Shown here: positions 55,331 to 64,000 of the stretch, piece by piece
Layout of the letters: each line of letters begins with the position of its first letter
Numbering within the stretch: the stretch's first letter is position 1
Source of the DNA: Ornithinimicrobium sp. CNJ-824
GTDB lineage: Bacteria; Actinomycetota; Actinomycetes; Actinomycetales; Dermatophilaceae
Length of the DNA stretch: 64,000 nt
Reading direction: 5' to 3'
Assembly: GCF_001942405.1 (NCBI RefSeq)
Contig: NZ_MKKA01000011.1
Span: 372,001-436,000 of the forward strand
Notes under the pieces: generated by a model
Told to the model about the DNA's origin: nothing
Seen by the model: only the letters and a program-made list of their open reading frames with translations
The model's database searches: none
Program-made: the position numbers and the translations under genes

Positions 55331-56718
55331 TGGGCCAGCTCGACCCGCAGGGCGGAGACGACCTCGTCCCGCGCGACGGTGAACTGGTCCTGACGGCGCA
55401 GGTCCTTGAGGGTCACGGTGCCGTCGGCGACCTCCTGGGGGCCCAGGATCGCCACGAAGCGGATGCCGGCGCGGTCGGCATACCGCAGCTGCTTGCCGAG
55501 CTTGCCCCCGTCGAGGACCGCCTCGGTGTTGATCCCGCCGTGGCGCAGCTGCGAGGCGAGCGCGAGCTGGTCGTCGAGAAGTGCGGCGTCGACCTGCGGG
55601 ACGAGCACCTGGACGGTGGACTCCCCCGCCGAGGCCTCCACCAGGCCGGCCTCGCGCAGCTGCCAGAACAGCCGGGACAGGCCGATGGAGATGCCCACAC
55701 CGGGCAGCCGGGAGCGGGTGTACTGCCCGGCCAGGTTGTCGTAGCGGCCGCCCGAGCAGATCGACCCGATCTGCGGGTGCTCGTCGAGGGTCGTCTCGTA
55801 GACGGTGCCGGTGTAGTAGTCCAGCCCCCGGGCGATGGAGAAGTTGAGCCGGTAGTCGCTCTCGGGCACCCCGAGGGCGCGGACGAGGGTGAGCACCTCG
55901 CGCAGCTCGGCCACCCCCTCGGCGAGCGCGCCGCTGCCGCCGGACGCGGCCTCGACCGCCGCCAGCCGAGCCAGGGCGTCCTCGTGCCCGTCGGAGCGCA
56001 CCTGCACGAAGGCGAGGATCTGCTCGACCACGTCCGCGGGCAGGCCGAACCCCTCCCCCGTGAGGGTCGTCCGCAGGTGGTCCTCGCCCCGCTTGTCGAG
56101 CTTGTCGACCTCGCGCAGCACCGCCGCCTGCCGGTCCGGGTCGACGATGCCGAGGTCCTCGTAGAACCCGCGGAGCAGCTTGCGGTTGTTGATCTGGATG
56201 GTGAACGGGCCGATGGCCAGGTCGGTGAAGATCGTGTGGATGACCGCCGGGCACTCGGCGTCGTGCCGCACCGACAGCTCGTCCTTGCCGACGATGTCGA
56301 CGTCGCACTGGTAGAACTCGCGGAACCGGCCGCGCTGGGGGCGCTCCCCCCGGTAGACCCGCTGCATCTGGTAGCGGCGGAAGGGGAAGGTCAGCTGGTG
56401 CTCGTGCTCGGCGACGTAGCGCGCCAGCGGCACCGTGAGGTCGAACCGCAGGGCGAGCTCGGGGTATGCCGCGTCCTCGGCAGCACCGTCGCGCACCTTC
56501 TCCAGGGCCCCGGTCGACTGGACGAAGTAGACCTGGCGCTCGGTCTCCCCGCCCGTCTTGGTCAGCAGCACGTCCGAGCGTTCGAACACCGGGGTCTCGA
56601 TCGGCAGGAAGCCGAACCGTTCGTAGCCGGCCCGGATGGCCTCCAGCATCCGTTGGAAGGCGACCTGCTCGCCGGGGAGCAGCTCGAGGACTCCGGAGGG
56701 GGTGCGGGGCGTGATCAC
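55318..56718 (-). CDS. hisS: Histidyl-tRNA synthetase (proteobacterial, Xanthomonas-like type)
   Basis: Class II aminoacyl-tRNA synthetase of 466 residues. It has motif 1 region [19 protein letters not shown], motif 2 [23 protein letters not shown], the HisRS signatures [13 protein letters not shown] and [11 protein letters not shown], and motif 3 [13 protein letters not shown]. The N-terminus [17 protein letters not shown] and [21 protein letters not shown] resemble the Xanthomonas enzyme and not the actinobacterial ones I know (PKGVPDY or SGFPEWLP types). The GTG at 56718 has TACACT six bases upstream on the minus strand. Its place near the glyoxalase-II-like gene and rel is the normal actinobacterial hisS position. 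Confidence 0.93.
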   Translation of the reverse strand: MITPRTPSGVLELLPGEQVAFQRMLEAIRAGYERFGFLPIETPVFERSDVLLTKTGGETERQVYFVQSTGALEKVRDGAAEDAAYPELALRFDLTVPLARYVAEHEHQLTFPFRRYQMQRVYRGERPQRGRFREFYQCDVDIVGKDELSVRHDAECPAVIHTIFTDLAIGPFTIQINNRKLLRGFYEDLGIVDPDRQAAVLREVDKLDKRGEDHLRTTLTGEGFGLPADVVEQILAFVQVRSDGHEDALARLAAVEAASGGSGALAEGVAELREVLTLVRALGVPESDYRLNFSIARGLDYYTGTVYETTLDEHPQIGSICSGGRYDNLAGQYTRSRLPGVGISIGLSRLFWQLREAGLVEASAGESTVQVLVPQVDAALLDDQLALASQLRHGGINTEAVLDGGKLGKQLRYADRAGIRFVAILGPQEVADGTVTLKDLRRQDQFTVARDEVVSALRVELAQPLV

Positions 56719-56758
56719 CGGGTGAGTGTATCGAGGCGTCGACCGATGCCCGGCACGT

Positions 56759-57781
56759 TCATGAGCTCCACAGCGAGTGGTAGGCGTTCACCGCAGGCTG
56801 CCCGCCGAGGTGGGCGTAGAGCACCGTGGAGTCCTTCGGGATCTCGCCACCCCGGACGAGGTCGATCAGCCCGGCGAGCGACTTGCCCTCGTAGACGGGG
56901 TCGGTGATCATCGCCTCCAGCTGCGCGCCGAGGGCGATCGCCTCCATCGTCGAGTCCACGGGTATGCCATACAGGTCACCGGCCCACCCCTCGAGCACCT
57001 GGATCTCGTCGTCGCGCAGGTCTCGTGCGAGCTCGATGAGCCCCGCCGTGTGGCGTGCGATGCGGGTGACCTGGTCGCGGGTCCGTTCGATGGTGGCCGA
57101 GGCGTCGATGCCCAGGACCCGACGCCGCACGCCGGTCAGCTCCTCCAGGACGGCGAACCCCGCGATCATGCCGGCGTGGGTGGAGCCCGTGACGGTGCAG
57201 ACGACGACGGTGTCGAAGAAGACGCCGAGATGCTTCTCCTGCTCGGCGACCTCGAGGGCCCAGTTCGCAAAGCCCAGGCCGCCGAGCGGGTGTTCCGAGG
57301 CACCGGCCGGGATGGGGTAGGGAGTGCCACCCGCCTCCTCGACCTCGTGCAGCGCCTGCTTCCACGAGTCGCGGATCCCGATGTCGAAGCCCGCGTCAGT
57401 GAGCCGTGAGTCCGCTCCCATCATGCGGGAGAGCAGGATGTTGCCCACCTTGTCGTTGACCGGATCGTCCCAGGGCACCCACCGCTCCTGCACGAGCCGG
57501 CACCGCATACCCAGGTGCGCGGCGACTGCCGCGACCTGCCGGGTGTGGTTTGACTGGTAGCCCCCGATGGACACGAGCGTGTCGGCGTCGGAGTTGAGGA
57601 TGTCGGGGACGATGTATTCGAGCTTGCGCATCTTGTTGCCGCCGTAGGCCAGCCCGCTGCTGACGTCCTCCCTCTTGGCCCACACCTGTGCACCGCCGAG
57701 GTGCTTGGAGAGTCGGCGCAGGTGGTGCACGGGGCTGGGGCCAAAGGTGAGGGGGTACCGGGGGAACTCGGAGAGTTTCAT
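56759..57781 (-). CDS. acdS: 1-aminocyclopropane-1-carboxylate deaminase
   Basis: PLP enzyme opening the ethylene precursor ACC to 2-oxobutyrate and ammonia. The 340-residue product matches AcdS closely: [37 protein letters not shown] (PLP lysine), [46 protein letters not shown] and [14 protein letters not shown]. The Tyr-Glu of VYEGKS and the Leu of AHLGG are the residues used to tell AcdS from D-cysteine desulfhydrase. The ATG at 57781 has GAGG eight bases upstream. It sits between two genes that are adjacent in many actinobacteria, so it may be an insertion. Confidence 0.88.
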   Translation of the reverse strand: MKLSEFPRYPLTFGPSPVHHLRRLSKHLGGAQVWAKREDVSSGLAYGGNKMRKLEYIVPDILNSDADTLVSIGGYQSNHTRQVAAVAAHLGMRCRLVQERWVPWDDPVNDKVGNILLSRMMGADSRLTDAGFDIGIRDSWKQALHEVEEAGGTPYPIPAGASEHPLGGLGFANWALEVAEQEKHLGVFFDTVVVCTVTGSTHAGMIAGFAVLEELTGVRRRVLGIDASATIERTRDQVTRIARHTAGLIELARDLRDDEIQVLEGWAGDLYGIPVDSTMEAIALGAQLEAMITDPVYEGKSLAGLIDLVRGGEIPKDSTVLYAHLGGQPAVNAYHSLWSS

Positions 57782-57806
57782 GGTGCGTGCCTCGCTGGTC
57801 GGGTGC

Positions 57807-58514
57807 TCAGGGACGGTCAGCCGCAAGGTTCTGCAGGAACGGGTTGGTCGTGCGCTCCCGGGCCATGGTCGTGGCCGGCCCGTGCCCCGGCAGCACCAGG
57901 GTGGAGTCGGGCAGGGGCAGGACGCGGTCCCGCAGGGAGCGCTGCATGGCCGCCGGGTCGCCGCCCGGCAGGTCGGTGCGCCCGATCGACCCGGCGAAGA
58001 GGACGTCGCCGGAGAGGACCGTGCGGTCGAGGTCGTCGGCGGGGATGGCGGCGGGCAGGTCGCCCAGGCCGAAGATCACCGACCCCTCGGTGTGCCCCGG
58101 CGCGTGGCTGACGCTCACGCTCAGCCCGGCCAGCTCCAGGACCTGCTCGTCCACCAGCTCGACCACCCGGTCCGGCTCCTGCCAGCGGGCCCGGGTGCCG
58201 AACTGCTGCTCCAGGGCCTCCACCAGGCCCGGCCCCAGGCCGGACAGGGGGTCGGTGAGCCGGTAGCGGTCGTCGGCGTGGATGTGCGCGGCCACCGTGC
58301 CCCCGCAGACCGGCGTCACGGCATACACGTGGTCCAGGTGGCCGTGCGTGAGCAGGACCGCGGCGGGCCGCAGCCGGTGCTCGCGCAGCAGCTCCTGGAC
58401 GCGTCCCTCGACCCCGATCCCGGGGTCGACGACGAGGCACTCCTCCCCCTCGGCGGGGGCGAGCACGTAGCAGTTGGTGCCGAAGGCGTCGGCGACGATG
58501 CTGCGGACGAACAC
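57807..58514 (-). CDS. MBL-fold hydrolase (glyoxalase II-like)
   Basis: A 235-residue metallo-beta-lactamase protein with [11 protein letters not shown] (HxHxDH), [32 protein letters not shown] and [12 protein letters not shown] providing the metal ligands. It corresponds to Rv2581c, between rel and hisS in mycobacteria. Thioester hydrolysis is likely but the substrate is not known. The GTG at 58514 has TAGGGT (reverse complement at 58522-58527) seven bases upstream. Confidence 0.9.
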   Translation of the reverse strand: MFVRSIVADAFGTNCYVLAPAEGEECLVVDPGIGVEGRVQELLREHRLRPAAVLLTHGHLDHVYAVTPVCGGTVAAHIHADDRYRLTDPLSGLGPGLVEALEQQFGTRARWQEPDRVVELVDEQVLELAGLSVSVSHAPGHTEGSVIFGLGDLPAAIPADDLDRTVLSGDVLFAGSIGRTDLPGGDPAAMQRSLRDRVLPLPDSTLVLPGHGPATTMARERTTNPFLQNLAADRP

Positions 58515-58661
58515 GGTGCCGACCCTACCGAGCGACGGGTGGCCACGCCCCAGGCGGCCCCGAGCGCCCTGGGACGTCGGACCGGGCAGGTAGGGTCGGT
58601 GGCGAACTGTCAGTCGAGCCGGCCCCGATGGCCGCGCTCGCGGTCGAGAGAGGCCACCATC

Positions 58662-60310
58662 GTGTCCGAGCAGCCCGCCCAGCCCCAGCAGCCCGAGCCC
58701 GCGGAGGACGCCGTCCAGCCGCAGGCCGAGCAGCCCGCCCCGCCCGGGCCGGACCAGGCACGCCGGCGGCCGAGGAGCCCGCGACCGAGACCGCTGAGCA
58801 GCCGGAGGCCGAGACAGCACCCCAGCAGCCCGAGCCCGAGGCAGCGCCCGAGCAGCCTGAGCCCGAGGCGGCACCCGAGCAGCCCAAGCCTGGGACGGCC
58901 GGGCAGCCCCCGGCGGCCGAGGCGCCGCGCCCGTCGCCCGGTGCGCCCACGCCGGCCATGTTCGCGGCGCGCAAGGCCGCGGTGCCCCGACCGCCGCAGG
59001 GTGGGGACGCCGCACCCGCCGCGCCCACCCCCGCTCCTCCCTCGGCGGAGCCGGGCCCGCCGAGCGACTCGGTCCGGCACGGCCGGGTCGACGACGACGG
59101 GACCGTGCACGTGCGCCTGGCGGACGGCACCGAACGGGCCGTGGGTTCCTACCCGGGAGCCAGCGCGGAGGAGGCGTTGGCCTACTTCGCCCGCAAGTAC
59201 GACGAGCTGCGCGCCGCGGCCGACCTGCTCGCGCAGCGGCTGGCCCACACGGACGTCTCCGCCCACGACGCCCGGCAGTCGCTGGCCCACCTCAAGGAGC
59301 AGATCGGCGAGGCGCACGTCGTGGGCGACCTGGCCGCGCTGGAGTCGACCGTCGCCGGCCTCGAGGAGTCCGTCGCAGCGCGGTCGGCGGCGGAGGCCGC
59401 CGAGCGGGCCGAGGCCAAGGCGAGGGCGACCACCGAGCGGGAGGCCCTCGTCGTCGAGGCCGAGACCCTCGCGGCCACCGAGCCGGCCAAGGTGCAGTGG
59501 AAGCAGGCCAGCGCCCGGGTGCGTGACCTGCTCGAGGAGTGGAAGGCCCACCAGCGCTCCGGCCCCCGGCTGGACAAGGACGTGGAGAACGCGCTCTGGA
59601 AGCGGTTCAGCCACGCCCGCACCGCCTTCGACAAGATGCGCAAGACCTGGTTCGCCCAGCTCGACGAGGAGCACGGGCAGGCCAAGTCCGTGAAGACCAA
59701 GCTGGTGGCCGAGGCCGAGGCCCTCTCGACGAGCACCGACTGGGGCGCCACGGCCGGAGCCTTCAAGCGGCTCATGCAGGAGTGGAAGCGCGCTGGCCGG
59801 GCCGCCCGGTCCGACGACGACGCGCTGTGGGCCCGGTTCAAGGCCGCCCAGGACGCCTTCTTCGACGCCAAGGACCAGGTGGTCGCGGCCGAGGAGGCGG
59901 AGTACGTCGAGAACCTCAAGGTCAAGGAGCAGCTGCTCGAGGAGGCCGAGGCCCTGCCCGTGGACGCCGAGCACCTCGACAGCACCAAGGCCGCCCTGCG
60001 CCGCATCCAGGACCGCTGGGAGGCGGCCGGCAAGGTGCCCCGCGCGGACGTCCGGCGCGTCGAGGGCCGCCTGCGGGCGGTCGAGCAGAAGGTGCGCGAC
60101 GTCGAGGACAAGCAGTGGCAGCGCACCGACCCCGAGCTGGCGGCCCGGGCACAGTCCATGGTCGACCAGCTCGAACGGGGCGTCCAGGGCCTGGAGTCCG
60201 ACCTCGCCGCCGCGCAGGCCGCGGGCGACGAGAAGAAGGTCGCCCGGCTGACGAGCGAACTGGAGACCAAGCGCACCTGGCTGGAGTCCGCCCGGGGCGG
60301 TCTGTCCTGA
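58662..60310 (+). CDS. DUF349 domain protein, frame broken near the start
   Basis: A soluble, coiled-coil-rich protein of about 549 residues. The first 120 residues are low-complexity Glu/Pro/Gln/Ala repeats (EPEAAPEQP and similar). The rest contains several DUF349 helical repeats such as WKRFSHARTAFDKMRKTWFAQLDEEH, LWARFKAAQDAFFDAKDQV and IQDRWEAAGKVPRADVRRVEGRLRAVE. The start region VSEQPAQPQQPEP with a good ribosome-binding site is in another frame; one base is missing near 58770. Function is unknown. The stop overlaps the aminopeptidase start (TGATG). Confidence 0.8.
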
Positions 60311-61640
60311 TGCCCGCCGCCGACCTGACCACGCAGGTGACCGAGGTCGCCGACGGCCTGTGCACCTACCTGGACGCCTCCCCGTCCCCGTTCCACGCCG
60401 TCGACGGCGCGGCTGCGCTGCTGACGGCCGAGGGCTTCACGGAGGTCGCCGAGACCGACCCCACCCCCTCCACGCCCGGCAGCTACGTCGTGCGCCGGGG
60501 CGGCTCGCTGCTCGCCTGGTCCACCGCCCACCTCGACGGCCCCGACCGAGCCGCGCACACCCCGTTCCGGATCGTGGGGGCCCACACGGACTCGCCCAAC
60601 CTGCGGGTCAAGCCCCGTCCGGACTGGGCGCGTGCCGGGTGGCAGATGCTCGGCGTGGAGGTCTACGGCGGAGCGCTGACCAACTCCTGGCTGGACCGTG
60701 ACCTGGGGCTCTCCGGACGCGTGGCGGTGCGCGACACCGACTCCCCCGGCGGCGTCGGCCACCGCCTCTTCCGGACCGACGACCCGGTCCTGCGCGTGTC
60801 CCAGCTGGCCATCCACCTGGACCGCAACGTGCGCAGCGAAGGGCTCCAGCTCAACGACCAGCAGCACCTGGCCCCGCACTGGGGGCTGGGCGCCGGCCCC
60901 CGGTCCTTCCGCGGCTGGCTGGCCGAGCTCGTCGACGCCGACCCCGACGACCTGCTGGCCTACGACGCCATGACCCACGACCTGACCCCCGCCCGGCGCA
61001 TCGGCGCGGACGGCGAGCTGATCGCCTCCGGACGGCTGGACAACCTGGCCACCAGCTACGCCGCGGTCCGCGCGCTCCTGCACGCGGTCTCCGAGCCGTC
61101 CAACACACCGGCCGTCCCCGTGGTCGTCCTCTTCGACCACGAGGAGGTCGGCAGCACCTCCGAGCGGGGCGCCCAGTCCACCTTCCTGCCCGCCTGGCTG
61201 GAACGGATCGTCCTGGCCGCGGGCGGCACGCGCGAGGACCTGTGGCGTTCCCTGGCCGGGACGGTCGTCGCCTCCGGCGACATGTCCCACGCCACGCACC
61301 CGAACTACGCCGACCGGCACGAGCCCGAGCACCCGATCGTCATGAACGGCGGCCCGGTGCTGAAGGTCAACAACAACCTGCGCTACGCGACCGACTCGCT
61401 CGGCGCGGCGGCCTTCGCGCTGGCCTGCGAGCAGGCGGGCGTGCCGATGCAGACCTTCGTCACCCGGTCCGACCTGCCGTGCGGCTCGACCGTCGGGCCG
61501 ATGACCTCGGCCCTGACCGGTGCGACCACGGTCGACTTCGGCGCCCCGGTGCTGTCCATGCACTCGGCCCGGGAGATCTGCGGCACGCTGGACCAGGCTG
61601 CTACGCCGCCGCGCTGGCCGCCTTCCTCGCGCCCGCCTGA
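60310..61640 (+). CDS. M18 family aminopeptidase, frame broken near the end
   Basis: A zinc aminopeptidase of about 443 residues (aspartyl aminopeptidase group). It reads from the ATG at 60310 through FRIVGAHTDSPNLRVKPRP, SGRLDNLATSYAAVRALL, VVLFDHEEVGSTSERGAQS, SGDMSHATHPNY and CGSTVGPMTSALTG, which supply the metal and catalytic residues. A missing C near 61598 separates GTLDQA from the family C-terminus CYAAALAAFLAPA ending at 61640. The ATG overlaps the stop of the DUF349 gene, so the two are coupled. It is convergent with rel, four bases apart. Confidence 0.88.
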
Positions 61641-61644
61641 GCGC

Positions 61645-63969
61645 TCAGGCGGTGCGTCCGCGTCGGTGCGGGTCGGTGCTGGTCGTCCCGGTGATCCGGT
61701 AGGCGTCCAGCACCCCGGGGACGCCGCGCACGGCGCGGATGACCGACTCCAGGTGGGAGGGGTCGGCCATCTCGAAGGAGAACTTGCTCAGCGCCACCCG
61801 GTCGCGCCCGGTCTGCACCGAGGCCGACAGGATGTTCACGTGCTGGTCGGAGAGCACCCGGGTGATGTCCGACAGCAGCCGGGAGCGGTCCAGGGCCTCG
61901 ACCTGCAGGTTGACCAGGAACAGGCTGGTCGCGGTGGGGGCCCACGCCACCGGGATGATGCGCTCGGGGTGCTGGCGCAGCTGCTCGGCGTTGGTGCAGT
62001 CGGTGCGGTGGACCGAGACCCCGCGGCCGTGGGTGACGAAGCCCATGATCGGGTCGCCCGGCACCGGGGTGCAGCACTTGGCCAGCTTGACCCACACGTC
62101 GTTGGTGCCGACCACCGTGACGCCCGGGTCGGTGTGGGCGACCCGGCCGCGTCGCGGGCGGGTGGCCTCGGCCAGGTCCTCCTCGGTGCCGTCCTCGCCG
62201 CCGAGGGTGGCGGTCAGCTGCTTGACGACGTGCTGGGCCGAGACGTGGCTCTCCCCCACCGCGGCGTAGAGCCCGTCGATGTCCTTGTAGCCCAGGTCGC
62301 CGGCGACGGCCGAGAGGGTCTCGTGCGACATGAGCCGCTGGAGCGGGGCGTTCTGCTTGCGGAGGACCTTGGCGATCTGGTCGCGGCCGGACTCGACCAT
62401 CTCCTCGCGCCGCTCGCGGGTGAACCACTGGCGGATCTTGTTGCGGGCGCGGGCGCTCTTGACGAAGCTGAGCCAGTCCCGGCTCGGCCCGGCCTCCTGG
62501 GCCTTGCTCGTGATGATCTCGACGACGTCGCCGTTGGACAGCTCGGAGTCCAGCGGCACCAGCTTGCCGTTGACCCGGCCACCGACGCAGCGGTGTCCGA
62601 CCTCGGTGTGCACGGCGTAGGCGAAGTCCACCGGCGTCGCACCGGCCGGCAGCGCCATGACGTCCCCGCCGGGGGTGAAGACGTAGACCTCGGCCGCACC
62701 GATCTCGAAGCGCAGCGAGTCGAGGAACTCCCCCGGGTCCGCGGTCTCCCGCTGCCACTCGAGCAGCTGGCGCAGCCACTGCATACCCTCCAGCGCCCCC
62801 GGCGCCCCGTCCTGGCCGGCGACGGCGCGGGTCCCGTCCGGGGACTGCTCCTTGTACTTCCAGTGCGCGGCGACGCCGTACTCGGCCCGGCGGTGCATCT
62901 GGTGGGTGCGGATCTGGATCTCGACCGGCTTGCCCTCGGGGCCGATGACCGTCGTGTGCAGGGACTGGTACATGTTGAACTTGGGCATGGCGATGTAGTC
63001 CTTGAACCGCCCCGGCACCGGGTTCCACCGGTTGTGCAGGGCGCCGAGCACCGCGTAGCAGTCCTGGATGGAGTCGACCAGCACCCGCACCCCGAGCAGG
63101 TCGTAGATCTTGTCGAAGTCGTGCCCCCGCACGATCATCTTCTGGTAGACGGAGTAGTAGTGCTTGGGCCGCCCGGTGATGGTCGCCCGGATCTTGCTGG
63201 CCCGCAGCTCCTCGTTGATCTCCTGACGGATGGTGGCCAGCAGCTCCTCGCGGGCCGGCGCCCGCTCGGCGACCATCCGCACGATCTCGTCGTAGACCTT
63301 GGGGTAGAGCTGGGCGAAGGCCAGGTCCTCCAGCTCCCACTTGATCGTGTTCATCCCCAGCCGGTGGGCCAGCGGGGCGTAGATCTCCAGGGTCTCGGCG
63401 GCCTTGCGGGCGGCCGACTCCGGGGACACGTAGCGCCACGTGCGGGCGTTGTGGACCCGGTCGGCCAGCTTGATGACCAGCACCCGGATGTCCTTGGCCA
63501 TCGCCACGACCATCTTGCGCACGGTCTCGGACTGGGCCGCCTCGCCGTAGGTGACCTTGTCCAGCTTGGTCACGCCGTCGACCATCATCGCGATCTCGTC
63601 GCCGAAGTCGCTGCGCAGCTGGTCCAGGGAGTATGCCGTGTCCTCCACCGTGTCGTGCAGCAGCGCCGCCGCGATGGTCGAGGGGGTCATCCCCAGCTCG
63701 GCGAGGATGGTGGCCACCGCCAGCGGGTGGGTGATGTAGGCGTCCCCGCTCTTGCGGCGCTGGCCGCGGTGGGCCTCCTCGGCCACGGCGTAGGCGCGCT
63801 GGATGACGGACAGGTCGGCCTTGGGGTGGGTCGCGCGGACCGCGCGCAGCAGCGGCTCCAGGGTCGGGTTGACGCTGGAGGTGCGCGCGCCGCCCAGCCG
63901 GGCCCAGCGCGGGCGCAGGCCTCCCCCGGCCCGGGCGGGCGGGTGCGTGGAGGCGGCGCCGTCGGTCAT
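61645..63969 (-). CDS. rel: Bifunctional (p)ppGpp synthetase/hydrolase Rel
   Basis: Stringent-response enzyme of 774 residues with all domains. The HD hydrolase has [15 protein letters not shown] and [13 protein letters not shown]. The synthetase has [33 protein letters not shown] and [25 protein letters not shown]. Next come TGS ([24 protein letters not shown]), a zinc/helical region with [11 protein letters not shown], and a C-terminal ACT domain. Both activities should be intact. The ATG at 63969 has a perfect TATGAT (reverse complement at 63976-63981) six bases upstream, a leaderless start. It is convergent with the aminopeptidase gene. Confidence 0.96.
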   Translation of the reverse strand: MTDGAASTHPPARAGGGLRPRWARLGGARTSSVNPTLEPLLRAVRATHPKADLSVIQRAYAVAEEAHRGQRRKSGDAYITHPLAVATILAELGMTPSTIAAALLHDTVEDTAYSLDQLRSDFGDEIAMMVDGVTKLDKVTYGEAAQSETVRKMVVAMAKDIRVLVIKLADRVHNARTWRYVSPESAARKAAETLEIYAPLAHRLGMNTIKWELEDLAFAQLYPKVYDEIVRMVAERAPAREELLATIRQEINEELRASKIRATITGRPKHYYSVYQKMIVRGHDFDKIYDLLGVRVLVDSIQDCYAVLGALHNRWNPVPGRFKDYIAMPKFNMYQSLHTTVIGPEGKPVEIQIRTHQMHRRAEYGVAAHWKYKEQSPDGTRAVAGQDGAPGALEGMQWLRQLLEWQRETADPGEFLDSLRFEIGAAEVYVFTPGGDVMALPAGATPVDFAYAVHTEVGHRCVGGRVNGKLVPLDSELSNGDVVEIITSKAQEAGPSRDWLSFVKSARARNKIRQWFTRERREEMVESGRDQIAKVLRKQNAPLQRLMSHETLSAVAGDLGYKDIDGLYAAVGESHVSAQHVVKQLTATLGGEDGTEEDLAEATRPRRGRVAHTDPGVTVVGTNDVWVKLAKCCTPVPGDPIMGFVTHGRGVSVHRTDCTNAEQLRQHPERIIPVAWAPTATSLFLVNLQVEALDRSRLLSDITRVLSDQHVNILSASVQTGRDRVALSKFSFEMADPSHLESVIRAVRGVPGVLDAYRITGTTSTDPHRRGRTA

Positions 63970-64000
63970 GACGAGATCATAGTTGGCCCGGCCGGGGACG

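Overview
The window is very GC-rich (I estimate about 70 percent or more) and gene-dense, and it looks like the chromosome of a high-GC actinomycete, most likely a member of the Micrococcales such as Intrasporangiaceae or Ornithinimicrobiaceae. Supporting markers are rbpA, the garA-ftsR-resR-gcvH block, the DUF881-sbp-DUF881 cluster, lnt next to a Ppm1-type mannosyltransferase, and ubiquitous GTG starts. A large share of genes appear leaderless: a TANNNT minus-10 box sits only 6 to 8 bases before the start codon.

Layout. Positions 1-3551 hold the end of a lysine catabolic cluster (amidohydrolase, kamD, kamE, kal). Positions 3900-12470 hold lnt-ppm1-fxsA, rbpA, csbD, an AI-2E-type permease, a sugar-phosphate mutarotase, ssb, a Nudix hydrolase and a methyltransferase. 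A 28-bp sequence at 13819-13846 looks like a chromosome dimer resolution (dif) site. Genes to its right soon become almost all minus-strand while genes to its left are mostly plus-strand, as expected if this is the replication terminus. Positions 14-27 kb are accessory: DksA/TraR-like, VOC, a thioredoxin-rhodanese fusion, a Csp-type copper protein, HIT, DoxX, rlmC, and a CstR/CstB-like sulfide module that shares a 16-bp operator with the thioredoxin-rhodanese gene.

Positions 27-46 kb are core housekeeping, matching from memory the gene order of Mycobacterium tuberculosis Rv1832-Rv1822 and Rv1713-Rv1701: gcvP with a glycine riboswitch, resR, a bifunctional nuclease, ftsR, garA, gcvH, DUF881/sbp, a CDP-alcohol phosphatidyltransferase, tRNA-Pro, der, sufE, a sulfurtransferase, cmk, rluB, scpB, scpA, parA and xerD. 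Positions 46.7-56.7 kb carry the most unusual block: a complete histidine operon in the gammaproteobacterial order hisG-D-C-(NB)-H-A-F-(IE), with fused HisB and HisIE, preceded by a TrpR-like regulator and followed beyond a divergent gene by a non-actinobacterial type of hisS. The window ends with acdS, a glyoxalase-II-like hydrolase, a DUF349 protein, an M18 aminopeptidase and rel.

Thirteen places show a conserved protein switching reading frame by a single base, including in genes that should be needed (gcvP, hisC, ftsR). This pattern argues for sequencing or assembly indels rather than pseudogenes, so those genes are annotated here across the break.
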